Source of the DNA: Maniola hyperantus
Taxonomy: Eukaryota; Arthropoda; Insecta; Lepidoptera; Nymphalidae
Assembly: GCF_902806685.2 (NCBI RefSeq)
Contig: NC_048539.1
Coordinates: 11,668,501-11,732,500 of the forward strand
DNA: 64,000 nt
Direction of reading: 5' to 3'
The notes below the pieces were generated by a model, which saw only the letters and a list, made by a program, of their open reading frames with translations, made no database searches and had not been told where the DNA came from. Position numbers and translations under genes: made by a program. Of the stretch, positions 1 to 11,324 are shown piece after piece. The stretch's first letter is position 1. Every line of letters begins with the position of its first letter.

Positions 1-61
1 TAGAGTGAAATATAATATAGATTCCCATTATAATGTAGGTATATGGTACGCCCAAAGACCG

Positions 62-360
62 AAAACGCTCATTGAGCGAAAAATAGCTCACAACGCGTCG
101 GAGAAATCCCAGAAAGGCCACGACGTGAAATTCGTGTTATGGCTTTTATGAATATGCTCATAACGCGTTGTGAAAATGAAGAAAAGCCACAACGCGTTCT
201 GTACCCATAGTACAAGATTTTACGTCTCACCAAACCAAACCAAATTCGAATTTGGTTTCGTTTCTTGAGACGTAAAATCTTGTACTACGGGTACTGAGCA
301 CTTTCGAAAACGCTCATAACGCGTTGTGGCAATGAAAAAAGCCACGACGCCTTTTGAGCA
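62..360. repeat. Diverged repeats around a 94-bp palindrome
   Basis: Three diverged copies of a motif with gctcataacgcgttgtg and aaaagccac lie at about 75-130, 153-200 and 310-352. Between them, 201-294 is a near-perfect inverted repeat (arms gtacccatagtacaagattt and its complement), able to form a hairpin. The region precedes the PRMT5 exons and holds no exon I can see. Confidence 0.6.
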
Positions 361-361
361 C

Positions 362-612
362 TACATCGAAGTACGAAATCTGAGCACCCCGACTCCACAC
401 AGTCTTGTCAGTTCTACCCATAGTGGTTTTTGTAAGGCCAGAAGCCAGAAGCTTGCGAAAGAGGTCCTGAATGAGCAAACCTACGAGACTGAGTGGAACA
501 AAGGGAGGTGGTGACGAGCGAAGAGAGCCGGCGACCTCCGTAGCGAAACGATGGTCGAGTGGGTAAGGTGAATGAAGGGGCGACGGAAGTGGTCTTCTGG
601 CGTAGCCCATTT
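362..612. repeat. Interspersed repeat, copy 1
   Basis: Shares order and wording with 34722-34975: gtcagt(t/c)ct, gccagaagcttg, gagcgaag, gaatgaaggg, cttctggcg. About 250 bp, diverged. Class not identified. Confidence 0.55.
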
Positions 613-1043
613 AAAAACTTGATCTGTAATCGTCAGCATCATCCCCTTACCTACTCTCTCCCCTTTTTTGTCACATCAAGTTTGTAATGTCTTTTTACGA
701 TTATTGCGAGCTAAAGATTTATGTTTACTTTCCAAAGTAAACACGAATGAAGGAGTGCGATAATTTTCCTCAAAATTAAAAAAAAAATTACTGCTTAATT
801 TACTTCAATCTAGCTGTTACTTGGGAACTAAACATAATACTTCAGCCTCATTTGGAAGTTCACTAAAGAGGTTCTCCCTAGATCCAGAGGCTCGAGGCAA
901 GCACCTCATGTGTCTAATGATGATTAATCTGCTACTAGCCGTTTGATGTGGCAACTTTTTAAACAATACATAATATTTCCGGCTAGACTTATTCCTGGCC
1001 ATAAATATCTGTGTAAGCTTCTAGTGGAATATTTTCTTTTCAG

Positions 1044-3916
1044 GTAATAGCAGTGGAGAAAAATCCATGTGCAGTGGTGGTTCTTACTGCACAAGCTAAG
1101 GAAGTGTGGCGCGACCGAGACGTCAGTGTTATTCCGGGGGATATGAGGCAAATCAACCTCTCGCCTAAAGCTGACATTATAATTTCGGAACTGTTAGGTA
1201 CTGCAGAGATAATTTTATATTTTAATAACATTTAATCTCTATATATAAAAATGAATCCCTGAATGTGTTGCTGATCGCAAATCTCGAGCACAGCTGAACC
1301 GATTTCCACTAATTCTTTTTTTATAATATTTCTTGAAGTACGAGGATGGTTCTTACGGAGAGAAAAATTTAAAAAATCCTGAAAAATCGACTGTTAGGCG
1401 GTACGAAGTTCGCCGGGGCAGCTAGTTATTATTAAAATATTTTAAGTTGGTACTACATTTATTTACTAGCTTTTGCTCCTCTTCACACGTCACGTTTTTG
1501 TATAGAAAGGTTCTTGTTTACTGATTTAAATAAAAGTTAAAGCCGTTTTCTGACAAGACTAGGGCCGGCCTTACACAGGCAGCTTGTGCAGTTAGCCAGT
1601 GATCTTCTTCTTCAGTGATTAAAAAATACTCGAGCAGTCATTGATCAACAGCTTGAAGCTGCCATTAATGAGATAGTGCAGCTGAACGCCCGGAGCAGTC
1701 GCCACGTATGTATGCAAATAAGATACTAGTTCACTATGCAGTCAATCCTGACTGCGTCAAGCTACCCATGTTAGGCCAGTCTAGTACGCGGCCGAAAATG
1801 ATGAACATCGGCCTTTAGAATGACATTTCATCTTTGTAGAGCGTTGTCTCATACCCATATGATGCTTTGTCGGTCTCAACGACCGAGACAGTGATGAGAG
1901 ATCGATGTTCATCACTTTTGGCCGCGTACTATATACTGTACACAATATGATGTTGAACTGCCAAACTTGTGTTGACTTTTTTTAATAAATAGCTTCCCGG
2001 ATTTCCGCCTGATGGTAAATACAGCCTAAAATAGAGTGAACTTTCAAGAAAATGATATCTCAGCGTCGTATTCCTTCTATGCTATGAACGCTCCTAATGC
2101 TATTATAATAAATATCATAATAATTTCAGGATCATGGGGAGACAATGAACTCTCACCTGAATGTTTAGATGGAGCAGCAGGGCTCTTGAAAAGTGGTGGG
2201 ATTTCCATACCAAGAGAATACAGTTCATACGTCGCCCCTATCTCCTCGGCGCGACTGTGGGCGGCTGCGCGGGCGGCAACGTTGCTCAACTCGCAGAGAA
2301 TGGAGAAGAACCTCGAAACTCTTTGGGTGGTTTATATGCAGAATAAGCATGACATTGGCGAGATCAAAGTAAGAAAACTTTTTTACCAGACTATGGCAAA
2401 GCCAGAAGCGATATGATTTTAGCAGTCTATGTATGTTTGTAACTAATATCTGTTTATTACTAAATAGAAGCTGTGATAGCCTAGTGGTTAGGACGTCCAC
2501 CTTCTAATCGGAGGTCGGGAGATCGATCCCGGGCACGCAGCTCTAACTTTTGGAACTATGTGCGTTTTATTTAATTAAAATATCACTTGCTTTAACGGTG
2601 AAGGAAAACATCGTGAGGAAACTTTTATCCCGGAAAATTTGAGTTACCTTGCATCCCGGGGACAGGCTACTATGGATAGGATTTTGTCTTGGAAAATCAA
2701 AAGTTCCCATGGGATTTTTAAAAAACCTAAATCCACGCGGGCGAATTTGTGGGCATCAGCTAGTAAGTCAATATAATTATTGTTTAATTATATATAAACT
2801 TTGCAATTTTAGCAACTGTTTACCTTTGAACACCCTGCAAAAGGTATGAAAAATCATGAAGGTCAAGACTTATCAGATTACAGAGGTCTGCCACTGACTG
2901 ATAATCGAAGATCTAAAACTCTCAGCTGGGAGGTTCAACAGGACAATGTCATGCATGGTTTCGGTGGCTACTTTGACTGTTTATTGTATGGAAAGGAAAT
3001 GATAAGCATAGTACCATCCACACATAGCCCAGGAATGATATCATGGTTTCCTGTTTTTATACCAATTAAGGTAAATTAATTTTACCATTTTAATTTTTCC
3101 TCTCTTTTCTATTGTTTAAGCTGGAAACCCATTGGCTACTATTGCCGGAGCATCTATACCCTATCCATGGAAAGAAGCCCTCTTCTCTTTTATGTATACC
3201 TGCTGACCATTTAGAGGCACAAACCAATCACAAACAAAACTATGTTTTCCAATTGAATTTTGAATATTTTTTATGATTGGTTGGTGTCTCAAAATGGTTA
3301 AGCCTACTGATATTTTTGTCTCTATAATTTGTATGGGATTATGTAACAGATAGAGTGCTATACTAACTTCTTTCCGCGGATAGGGTATAGTTCTAGTCTA
3401 TCTAGCTATCTATCATAACATTCAAAGAAGAAGCTGCCGAAGAAGCATCAAGCAGTCTAGTACCTAACTAGTTGAAAATTTGGCTAAAAATTATTCTTAA
3501 ATTACTTTGAAAACAAAACTCATGCTAGATCTCTATATATAAAAATGAATCGCTAAATGTGTTGGTGATCGCAAATCTCGAGAACAGCTGAACCGAATTC
3601 GCTAATTCTTTTTTTATAATATTCCTTGAAGTACGAGGAAGGTTCTTACGGAGAGAAAATTAAAAAAAAATTTAAGTATTAAAAAAATCGACTGTTAGGC
3701 AGGACGAAGTTCGCCGGGTCAGCTAGTTAACAATACCTAAACTTAAAATTATTGTTACAGGCCCCCTTAAGAGTCCAAAAAGGTGATACAATAACAGCAA
3801 CATTTTGGCGTTGTATGAATCCTCGGAAAGTATGGTACGAGTGGATAGTTGAAGTCGGCAACAAAGCAACTCCACTGCACAATCGGAATGGGCGCAGTTC
3901 GGAAATGTTATTATGA
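1044..3916 (+). CDS. PRMT5: PRMT5 protein arginine methyltransferase, C-terminal exons (5' part outside window)
   Basis: Four exons join in frame: 1044-1197, 2130-2368, 2813-3070, 3761-3916 (TGA 3914-3916), all with AG/GT borders. They encode about 268 residues, against roughly 640 for the whole protein in animals, so the N-terminal TIM barrel and SAM motif I lie left of the window; I found no earlier exon in 1-1043. Visible are the SAM-binding AVEKNP strand, the double-E catalytic loop SELLGSWGDNELSPE with both glutamates, and the beta-barrel motifs THSPGM and VWYEW. PRMT5 makes symmetric dimethylarginine on histones and Sm proteins, with MEP50. The double-E loop has W where human has F (GSF to GSW). 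Introns contain a SINE, a TIR element and two copies of one interspersed repeat. The gene converges on COQ4. Family call is firm; exon borders are by eye. Confidence 0.93.
1234..1427. repeat. Interspersed repeat, copy in a PRMT5 intron
   Basis: Begins ctctatatataaaaatgaat and ends gaagttcgccgggg-cagctagtta. A close second copy lies at 3531-3728 in another PRMT5 intron, same orientation. The form resembles 3' ends of lepidopteran non-LTR elements (inference). Confidence 0.7.
1783..1930. mobile_element. MITE with 28-bp terminal inverted repeats
   Basis: Arms 1783-1810 (agtacgcggccgaaaatgat...) and 1903-1930 are near-perfect complements. Length 148 bp; no coding capacity. Inside a PRMT5 intron. 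Confidence 0.75.
2466..2766 (+). mobile_element. tRNA-derived SINE followed by a partial interspersed repeat
   Basis: 2466-2545 shows a tRNA-like head with A box (tagcctagtggttagg) and B box (ggtcgggagatcgatccc), then gggcacgcagctctaac. The tail has tatcacttgctttaacggtg and aacatcgtgagg. From about 2636 to 2766 a reverse-orientation fragment of the 'gcgacttcgtccgcg' family is attached. Not a functional tRNA: no closing acceptor stem. Confidence 0.75.
3154..3390. mobile_element. TIR element (MITE)
   Basis: Ends ctataccctatcc-atggaaagaag and cttctttccgcggatagggtatag are inverted repeats; 237 bp. A half copy occurs at about 43450-43530 in an fs(1)h intron. Confidence 0.7.
3531..3728. repeat. 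Interspersed repeat, second copy in PRMT5
   Basis: Same family and orientation as 1234-1427, about 85-90% alike by eye, ending ttcgccgggtcagctagtta. Confidence 0.7.
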
Positions 3917-3994
3917 TTTATTTCTCAAAAATGAAAAATGCCTTATGGTATATGAAAAAATGATAATATAAAAAGTCATATTTAATTAAGAATT

Positions 3995-4005
3995 TTTATT
4001 TTATT
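3995..4005 (-). terminator. Candidate COQ4 polyadenylation signals
   Basis: Two overlapping minus-strand AATAAA hexamers (plus-strand TTTATT at 3995-4000 and 4000-4005) lie 76-86 bp beyond the COQ4 stop. They are past the likely PRMT5 signal, so the two 3' UTRs would overlap. Confidence 0.4.
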
Positions 4006-4056
4006 GCACTTAAGAATCACCTTTCTTTGTAACTATAATAATTATTTTATTCATAA

Positions 4057-4062
4057 AATAAA
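4057..4062 (+). terminator. Candidate PRMT5 polyadenylation signal
   Basis: An AATAAA hexamer lies 141 bp after the PRMT5 stop and 19 bp before the COQ4 stop codon on the other strand. It is the first consensus signal after the stop. Local DNA is AT-rich, so chance occurrence is possible. Confidence 0.45.
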
Positions 4063-4080
4063 TAATTGAGTTTATTTATA

Positions 4081-6442
4081 TTAAACTTTGATAAGTGGTA
4101 CAATATGCATCTCATTGTGGAAATCATCAATATTTTGATCCCATCTTTTCTCAAAATATATTGCTGAAATAAAAGAACATTATTTTTCAAAAATATTTAT
4201 TATAATTTAAACTATCGTGAGTGATTTCCATTACACATTACGTATGACAAACTGGCATTACATACATACTTAGCGCGAACGTGTCGAACTGAGTCCCTGT
4301 GAAAAAGGACCCTGGATGGGTTCCAAACTAGTCTGGCTAACATCGACTAAATATGTGAGTAAAGCCAGTTTGTCAATATTTATTGTTATCAGTTTTGTTA
4401 AAAATCTAAATATAGGTACAATAAAAAGAAAAGTCCCGACTTACTGACTCATCAAAAGTTAGCCCAAACCCTTGGACCTAGAAAGCTGAAATTCAGCACA
4501 GAAGTTACCTTTATAATTTAGACAAGTCTGGATTATTCAACTATGGGAGTGAGCCATGGGTTAGTAAGGATTATGTCCTATCTAAGTGGAAGCTGAGTTC
4601 TGTATTGACAACTCACCAAGCAAATGCTTGCTTGTTGCTTAAAAATGTAAATATTCCAGTAACATAGAATTAAATACCACAAGAAATGTAGATCATTGGA
4701 CTATGCAACTGATGTTTTATGGTTTGGATAAAATTATTACCTAATACTACTAAATTATTATTACTACCTAATATTACTAAATTATTAACAAAGAAGAAAC
4801 TAATTGATATTATAACAAACTTAATTAATTAGTGCGATCAATTAATAAAAATAATTTCGATTCAAAATGAATGCCCTATATAATTACCTGATAAAATCTA
4901 TTATAAAATAATGTAACACGTAGCTTGCATGTAATTATATATTTAGCATGTATGTATTGTTAATGTACCTAACTTTGCAATGCCCTAACGGAGCTTCATG
5001 AAAGCAAATGAATAAATAAATCATAAATCATATTATGATCTTAGACGAATAGAATCAAAGCATCAAAAATAAAAATAGAAACAGTAGGGATGGACATACC
5101 TAGTTAGTTAGAAAAACTACTCACCTTGTAAAAGCTTAGCATTATTCCCAGTTTGAATGGCCCAGGGAAGATAATACTTTAAATAAAGTTGTCTATGTTT
5201 AGGCTTTAACCTTGCTGCTCCCCATATACCTCCACCAATGCACATAGGAAGTTTTGTTTGAATTCCTTCCACCCATTTTATGGTAACCTAAAAAATATGT
5301 GAGTGTTAAGAGTTTATAGTTCTCCAACATGTGGAGCCAATTTTTATAGATTATGATAAAAAACCATACTAATATAAATGCGAAGGTATATCTGTCTTAT
5401 CTACTATTCTACTAGCTTTTAACTACCCATGCCATTAACAAACTTTGATGAAACAGACAGAGATAGCATGCATCCTGGGGATGGACATGGCTTCTTTTTC
5501 TCCCAGAAAATCAAAGACCTACGGTATTCTGAAAAACCTAATTAAATCCATATGTATCAAGTCTCAGGCATCATCTATTTGGTGCAAATGTAGCTAGCAT
5601 CCTGGAGATGACATAGGATACTTATCCCAAAGGTCCTACAAAAATTTTAAAAACCTTAATCCACACAGACTATCTATATATATAAAAGGAAAAGGTGACT
5701 GACTGACTGATCTATCAACGCACAGCTCAAACTACTGGACGGATCGGGCTGAAATTTGGCATGCAGATAGCTATTATGACGTAGGCATCCGCTAAGAAAG
5801 GATTTTTGAAAATTCAACTCCTAAGGGGGTGAAATAGGGTTTTGAAATTTTGTAGTCCACGCGGACAAAGTCGCGAGCATAAGCTAGTCAATAAATAAAA
5901 TTTAAACTGACTTCACCCAACATTGTTGTTTTCATGAATAATGTAGCATGAACTAAGTCATGAACCTCTCTGTATCTTTGCATTACATATGCTAAATCAG
6001 TATCGGCTATAAACTGGACTGGCAACCGGGAATCTGCTGTTATATTATTATCTCTCATAAAGTTCGCATACACACGACCAACAGTCTTTTCAGGCATATT
6101 GGAAAGTTTCTTAAAACAAACTGTTTCCGAATTTATGCGCGGCATTTCCTGTAATATACTAGCCCCTTCAGGGCTTTCAAGCATTTTTTCTCTCAAAGAT
6201 TTAAGGGCCATTTCCCCTGTCACCTCTCCTAAGCAAGCGATCATGTCACCTCTATGTGGATCTATAAGAGCAACTGCTGCTGAACCAACGGTTAGTACGG
6301 TTTTTTGGAAAAAATTAGTTGGTATATAATTTTTCTTCATTTCTTCATGAAAACATATTTTTTTCCCAGTGCTGCTAAATCTAATAAAAGTATGGGGCCG
6401 CATTTTTCTACGAACTAAAAAGGCATACAATACACATGTCAT
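4081..6442 (-). CDS. COQ4: Ubiquinone biosynthesis protein COQ4, mitochondrial
   Basis: Three exons on the minus strand: 6442-5912, 5287-5125 and 4163-4081 (stop TAA at 4083-4081). The product is about 258 residues, normal for the family (human about 265). The N-terminus (MTCVLYAFLVRRKM) is basic/hydrophobic without acidic residues, as expected for mitochondrial import; an internal Met14 is an alternative start. The core shows DPHRGDM and AYVMQRYREVHD. The COQ4 zinc motif HDxxHx11E is complete, and its final Glu is the last codon of exon 1. Exon 2 carries KWVEGIQTKLPMCIGG and YYLPWAI; exon 3 carries YFEKRWDQNIDDF. COQ4 scaffolds the coenzyme Q synthome on the matrix side of the inner membrane and is implicated in C1 decarboxylation/hydroxylation of the ring. 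Intron 1 contains interspersed repeats around 5.4-5.9 kb. Confidence 0.95.
5678..5888 (-). repeat. 'gcgacttcgtccgcgtggac' family B copy
   Basis: Reverse-orientation copy; contains ggatcgggctgaaatttggc, atgcagatagctattatgac and ggatgcct-type segments. Other family B copies: 10531-10738, 15611-15780, 20779-20955, 62092-62330, 63650-63845. Confidence 0.75.
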
Positions 6443-6663
6443 ATCACTAAGTTCTTACTGTTCCTGATGTTAAATAAATATTTAATAATTATAAAAACCA
6501 TATGATGAATAAATAATAATAGTCAAATATTTGAATAACATCCACCGACAATATAACCATTCATGCATCATATAAAATATTTTGACACTAGCACCACTGA
6601 ACTAGCACCACCTAGCACAATAGCCATAGAGTAAAGTAAACACTAGCCACAGATATGTCCAGA

Positions 6664-7211
6664 TTTGCAACTAGCGTGGCCCCCTCAGTCCCTCTCGCTC
6701 AAGCAGATTTTCTTACTTGTGAAATGTCATTCCTTCTACACTTCACGTTGTTTGCCAAATACTCACGTACAAATACATTTTGGCAAACAAAAAAAAGTGG
6801 CCACGGTGCAGTCCTTGTTCTGAGACACTAGCTAATGTTCTGAGGCTAATAAGTGATCTGCTTGGTGATCTGTGATATATTCCGTAAAATTGAGATTTTA
6901 TGCCAGCCTTTGTTCCACACTCAGAACAAGGACTGTTAGAAGTAGCCCTATTGTGACACTTACTGTTAGAGCGAGATAGCTAAATACATTTAAGCTCTTG
7001 TTAGAACGTGACAAAATGATTATGTTTTGTCCTTATCACCGTGGCTACTTTTTTTGTTTGTCATGTATACCTTAGATGAATGATGATGTATACTATCTCT
7101 ATGGAGTATACAAACAACGTGAAGTGTAGAAGGAACTTAGAAGGAATGACATTTCTCAAGTAAGAAAATCTGCTTGAGCGAGAGGGAATGAGGGGGCCAC
7201 GTTAGTTGCAA
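6664..7211. mobile_element. Long-TIR foldback element
   Basis: Arms 6664-6755 and 7111-7211 are inverted copies (ttgcaactagcgtggccccc ... cacttcacgttgtttg). Inner segments also pair in part (cagtccttgttctgag with ctcagaacaaggact). 548 bp, no ORF. Between COQ4 and the next gene. Confidence 0.7.
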
Positions 7212-7829
7212 ACATAGATTATCTACTATATTACTAGAGATAGATGTGCGACTTAAGATTTATTTTTCAAAGTTACGCGTGTGCTCACATCTAGAGGGCA
7301 CTAATAGCGCGCTAGGCGTGCGAGAGCGCGAAAATTTAAATGCTATTTATATAAGTACTTTACTAGCACATTTTATATTTTTGAACATGTTTTAAAAAAA
7401 TATCAATAATTCCATTAACGTTTGTTTAAAACATGTTTAAAAATATATAATACAAGACTGACTCTTTAAGATACTAAATCATAAAACACTATACCTAGAA
7501 ATAAAAAGGTTTTAAGGTTTTGTAAAGTATTTTATTTTCATAAATTCGTAACTAGGTACATAAAATACATACCCAAATTCAAGACCCACGAGATTGGTAT
7601 CGCTCAAATCCAAAATTTTTGGTTATTTACTTTTCGTAACTTTCATATTACTACCACAACTGGTGTATTTCAACGATCTTCAAACTGGTGATTGCAAATT
7701 TGACAATTCGTAACTAGGTATATATTTCATCATCAGTCTTGCTTTCTAAATGTTGTCCGACTATCTCTTTTCATTGTTTAAATGGTTTCATAGAGAGGAG
7801 TAGCCAGGTTTTGGAAAGCCATGCAAACA

Positions 7830-8481
7830 TCTGAAAAAATAGTAACATAAAATATGCATTAGTCTATACTTACTTATTGTACTTAATTAGTTGATAGTTG
7901 ATACCTATAATATAAAAATAACTTAGTCAATAAAGTTCAAAATAAATGTTGTAAGTACACTTAATTACAAAACAAAAAATTTACAGAATTAGTAGTTAAT
8001 AATCCACAGCAATATTATAAATGCATAAGTGTGTCAACCTGTCTGTATGCTAGCTTTTTACAGTAAATTTGTGTAACCGTATATGATGAAAGTTAGTACA
8101 GAGATAGCTTGCATCCAGGTAAGGACATGGGCTTCTTTTGTCTTGGAAAAATCAAACAGTTCCCATGGGATTCTCAAAAACCCTAAATCCACATAGACAA
8201 AGTGGTGGTCAGGCTATCTCTGTACCAAACAGATGATCTGTTTGGTACAGAGATAGCTTGCATCAGACGGTTGTAACTTGTAGGCCACTTTTATCCCGGA
8301 AAATTGGACTTCTCACGGGATTTCTAAAATAGTTTTTTCGAGCGGACGAAATCGCAGGAATTATATACCTAGTATCATGATAAAATACCTAATGTCCTAA
8401 TGGTGCCTTAATGGTGCACAGAGTTTGACTCATTGAAGTAATTTTGAGTTAGATTACGAGTGAGCTGATTTTATACTTACC
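7830..8481 (-). other. Possible spliced non-coding or UTR exon pair upstream of COQ4
   Basis: On the minus strand a strong donor (TTCG/gtaagtat, exon ending 8481) faces a strong acceptor (attttttcag, exon starting 7830). Neither exon holds a convincing ORF: the first has only short reading frames and the second stops within about 20 codons in every frame. They could be 5' UTR exons of COQ4, since another acceptor-like site lies just above its ATG near 6470. They could instead be a small unrecognised transcript. I do not assign a function. Confidence 0.22.
8055..8375 (-). repeat. Interspersed-repeat fragments
   Basis: Reverse-orientation fragments of the 'gcccgcgacttcgtccgcgt' family A, with tcttggaaaaatcaaacagt and catgggattctcaaaaaccc. 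A small direct repeat of agagatagcttgcatc flanks 8100-8265. Confidence 0.55.
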
Positions 8482-9424
8482 GAATTAGTCACATCCAGAC
8501 ACACATCGAGATCTCCGTGGCATTTTTCTGCACAAATATATTCACAGAAAAATCATTTCACAAAGCAAAAACAAGTCCGTAATCCGTAGCCGTGGTCAGT
8601 CGTTCAGGCATGAATCGAGTCCGTAAATCAATCCTTAGAATATAGTTATCGAGGTGGTGAAAGGAAATACAGACTACAGAGTCCTGTTATTAAAGCAGGG
8701 TCAGATAAATTTAACAGAAATATAAATATTTACTACAGCACACGAAAACATGAAAAGTTGGTTATAATCACAGAGGTTATAATTTATTAATGTCATTAAA
8801 ATTACAGCAATGTGCCCGCCATCTGTTGACGTCTTTTGTAAACTCTTATCTATTTGTTTAGCCGTGCTCGCGCTTAGATGGCACCACAAGCGAATTTCAA
8901 TTTGAGATTTTTTAATGTTCTGGAGTTGCACCCCTATGGTTGCAAACCTGTGGGACTATCTGTGGTTCCACAACTACGCCCCCTGTCAATGTCAATTAAG
9001 TGCCAAAAGAGCCTTGTCGGAGAAGTGGACTGTGGAAACGTCAAAAAATGTTTATTTAATAATAAAAGTAAACACCTATAAGCCAATAATTGGGAATTGA
9101 ATTGAATAAAAGTAAAAATACGCGGTGTGGCACTACTGAAAGCCATAAAGCAAAATAAGAAGAAAGTAAAAATAAAAACTAAAATCAAAACAAATTTTAA
9201 GCACAAGCATTATTACTTTCTATAACCATATAAAAAACACAAAAAAGCAGCTGCTCCAGCTGCTCGACAAAAACGTATAGTTATTAAGATTGATTAAGAT
9301 TATATACCTACTCAAGATATACTCTTTGATATTTTCTATGCTGCTCAGTTGCGGGAAAACTGTATGAATCCATAGAATCATCATTTATTAAACACTTCAG
9401 TTATTAAAATAAATTATTATTAGA

Positions 9425-10487
9425 ATGGATGTGCTGGAAGAGGAGAATCCTTTAAAAATTGAAATACAATCATCAACTAAAGTTGCAATAGGTTTTACAA
9501 ACAATGTTGGCAGGCCAACTAAGAAAAATGAGATACTTTTTAGTACCCCACCAAAATCCATCATAATTTCTCAGTTATTGCACAAAGAAAAGAATTTAGA
9601 AGTAAAGGATGATCAAAATCAAATCAATGTTTTGTCAGAAAAAACTATTAAGCCGGTGAAAAAATGGACTTGTGAATATTGTTCAGAAAGGTACCTACAT
9701 ATATTTTGTCCTTTAACTATAATAATTATGATTAGCTGACGCCCGCGACTTCGTTCGCGTAGATTTAGGTTTTTACAACTCCCGTGGGAACTCTTGGATT
9801 TTCTGGGATAAAAAGTAGCCTCTGTCACTCTCCAAGTCTTTAACTATACCAATGCAAAAAATCACATCAATCTGTTGCTCTGTAGCGATGTGATTGAAAG
9901 ACAAACCAACAAACACACACTTTCGCATCTATAATATGGGTAGTGATGCCCGCCACTTAGTCTGCATGGATTCATAAAAATCCTTTGACGCTTGGGATCT
10001 ATGCCTATAAAATAAATTGCCTATGTTACTTTCCAGGTCTTAAACAGCTATACCCATGCAAAAATTCATGTTATCTGTTGCAGCATGTTTGAAAGACAAA
10101 CTTAACACTTTCACATTTATAACATTAAATAATAGTGATAAACTTAATTCATATAATTACCAGTTTTATAGTATCAATCTTGTTTTCAGAATATTTTACA
10201 AGAAAAGTGAATACAAAGAACATTTTAAAACACATAAATGTGATTACCAAAATTGTTCTTATTCTACAAAGTTTACTTCAAATCTAAAAACTCATAAAAG
10301 AATTCACACGTCTGATTACCCATATGTTTGTGATGAATGTATATTTAGGACAAAATTCATAAATTCATTAAAGACACATAAAAGACTGCATAACAGAGAA
10401 CTGCCATTTGCATGCCAATACTGTGAATATAAATGCAATAGTGGATCTAATCTTAAAAAACATTGTACTCGTAAACATTCAGAATAA
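9425..10487 (+). CDS. Small C2H2 zinc-finger protein, function unknown
   Basis: Two exons: 9425-9690 and 10190-10487, joined inside the first finger (AG/A), giving about 187 residues. The first 80 or so residues are Lys/Glu-rich and without a recognised domain (no ZAD or BTB seen). Then come consecutive C2H2 fingers: WTCEYC...HFKTH; KCDYQNCSYS...HKRIH; YVCDECIF...HKRLH; FACQYCEYK...HCTRKH. The last three are classical; the first is split by the intron. Linkers are TSDYPY- and NRELPF-like rather than TGEKP, as in the insect 'RE1-silencing/hunchback-like' finger style. Role is inferred only as nucleic-acid binding, probably nuclear. The 499-bp intron carries an interspersed repeat (about 9738-9945), and another repeat starts 44 bp after the stop. 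No one-to-one orthologue is recognised. Confidence 0.85.
9738..9945 (+). repeat. 'gcccgcgacttcgtccgcgt' family A copy
   Basis: Typical parts: gacgcccgcgacttcgttcg, gggataaaaagtagcc, caaacacacactttcgcatc, ataatatggg. Other family A copies: 13856-14095, 21510-21768, 24106-24322, 27675-27870, 27942-28128, 29056-29205, 58411-58632. In the intron of the zinc-finger gene. Confidence 0.75.
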
Positions 10488-10530
10488 CAGTGATGAGCTC
10501 TCAAATTTATTGTAATTTTAGTCATTTACT

Positions 10531-10738
10531 AGCTTATGCTTGCGACTTCGTCCGCGTGGACTACACAAATTTCAAAGCCCTATTTCACCCCTTTAGAGCT
10601 TGAATCTTCAAAAATCCTTTCTTAGCGGATGCCTAATAATAGCTATCTGCATGCCAAATTTTAGCTCGATCCGTCCAGTAGTTTGAGCTGTGCGTTAATA
10701 GATCAGTCAGTCAGTCAATCCTTTTATATATTTAGATG
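10531..10738 (+). repeat. Family B copy after the zinc-finger gene
   Basis: Head gcgacttcgtccgcgtggac, middle cctttcttagcggatgcc, tail agtcagtcagtcaatccttt. Class not established; likely non-autonomous. Confidence 0.75.
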
Positions 10739-10800
10739 TCATTTAGATTATTATTTTCAGGATTTTTTGACCAGTATGCAAAGGACTATGAGCATTTTTC

Positions 10801-11014
10801 AGGGTTCCGTACCGCAGAAGGAAAAACGAAACCCTTATAGGATCACTTTGTTGTCTGACTGTCTGTCTGTCTGTCAAGAAACCTACAGCTACTTTCCGTT
10901 GACCTAGAATCATGAAATTTGGCAGGTAGGTAGGTCTTATAGCTGACATTAGGGGCAAAAACTACGACTGTAGCACGGAACCCTCGTTGCGCGAGCCTGA
11001 CTCGCACTCGTTTT
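10801..11014 (+). repeat. 'agggttccgtacc' family, truncated copy
   Basis: Has the hairpin head and (ctgt)n tract, then jumps to the tail gcgagcctgactcgcactcg; the middle about 200 bp is missing. Confidence 0.7.
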
Positions 11015-11060
11015 AATGAGATCCAACGAACAGGATGTACCTACAACCGCACAGTATATA

Positions 11061-11214
11061 GTGCGACAAGGCTATCTTGGCGCATGGCGAAAATCGGAAC
11101 TAACGTCAAGTATCCCTTTTGTTCTTGTTTGAATATTCCTATTTAGTAGGCCTATGTTCTCCAACAGCGCCCCCCTGTCAGTGTCATTCAAGTGCCAAGA
11201 GAGCCTTGTCGCAC
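11061..11214. mobile_element. MITE with TIR gtgcgacaaggct
   Basis: 154 bp; ends gtgcgacaaggctatcttgg and gagagccttgtcgcac. A near-complete second copy is at 21889-22039; partial copies near 8926-9020, 19790-19870 and 20133-20203. Confidence 0.8.
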
Positions 11215-11324
11215 TGTTAACTAGTGTGTGAGTTTCAAACTTGAATAATAGTATAAGTATAACACAGCAGTTACAACATGAGCTATTATATCTGTCTTGA
11301 TGCACAGGTTCTATTCTAATTGAC

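Noticed and set aside
314..610. 98-codon minus-strand ORF at the left edge
   Set aside because: Falls in an interspersed repeat shared with 34.7 kb, where the related ORF is not conserved in sequence.
1..1043. Search for earlier PRMT5 exons (SAM motif I)
   Set aside because: No GAGRG-like segment with splice borders found; the missing exons must lie left of the window.
2466..2545. Possible tRNA gene in a PRMT5 intron
   Set aside because: tRNA-derived SINE head; the same head and tail recur at 18.0 and 63.5 kb.
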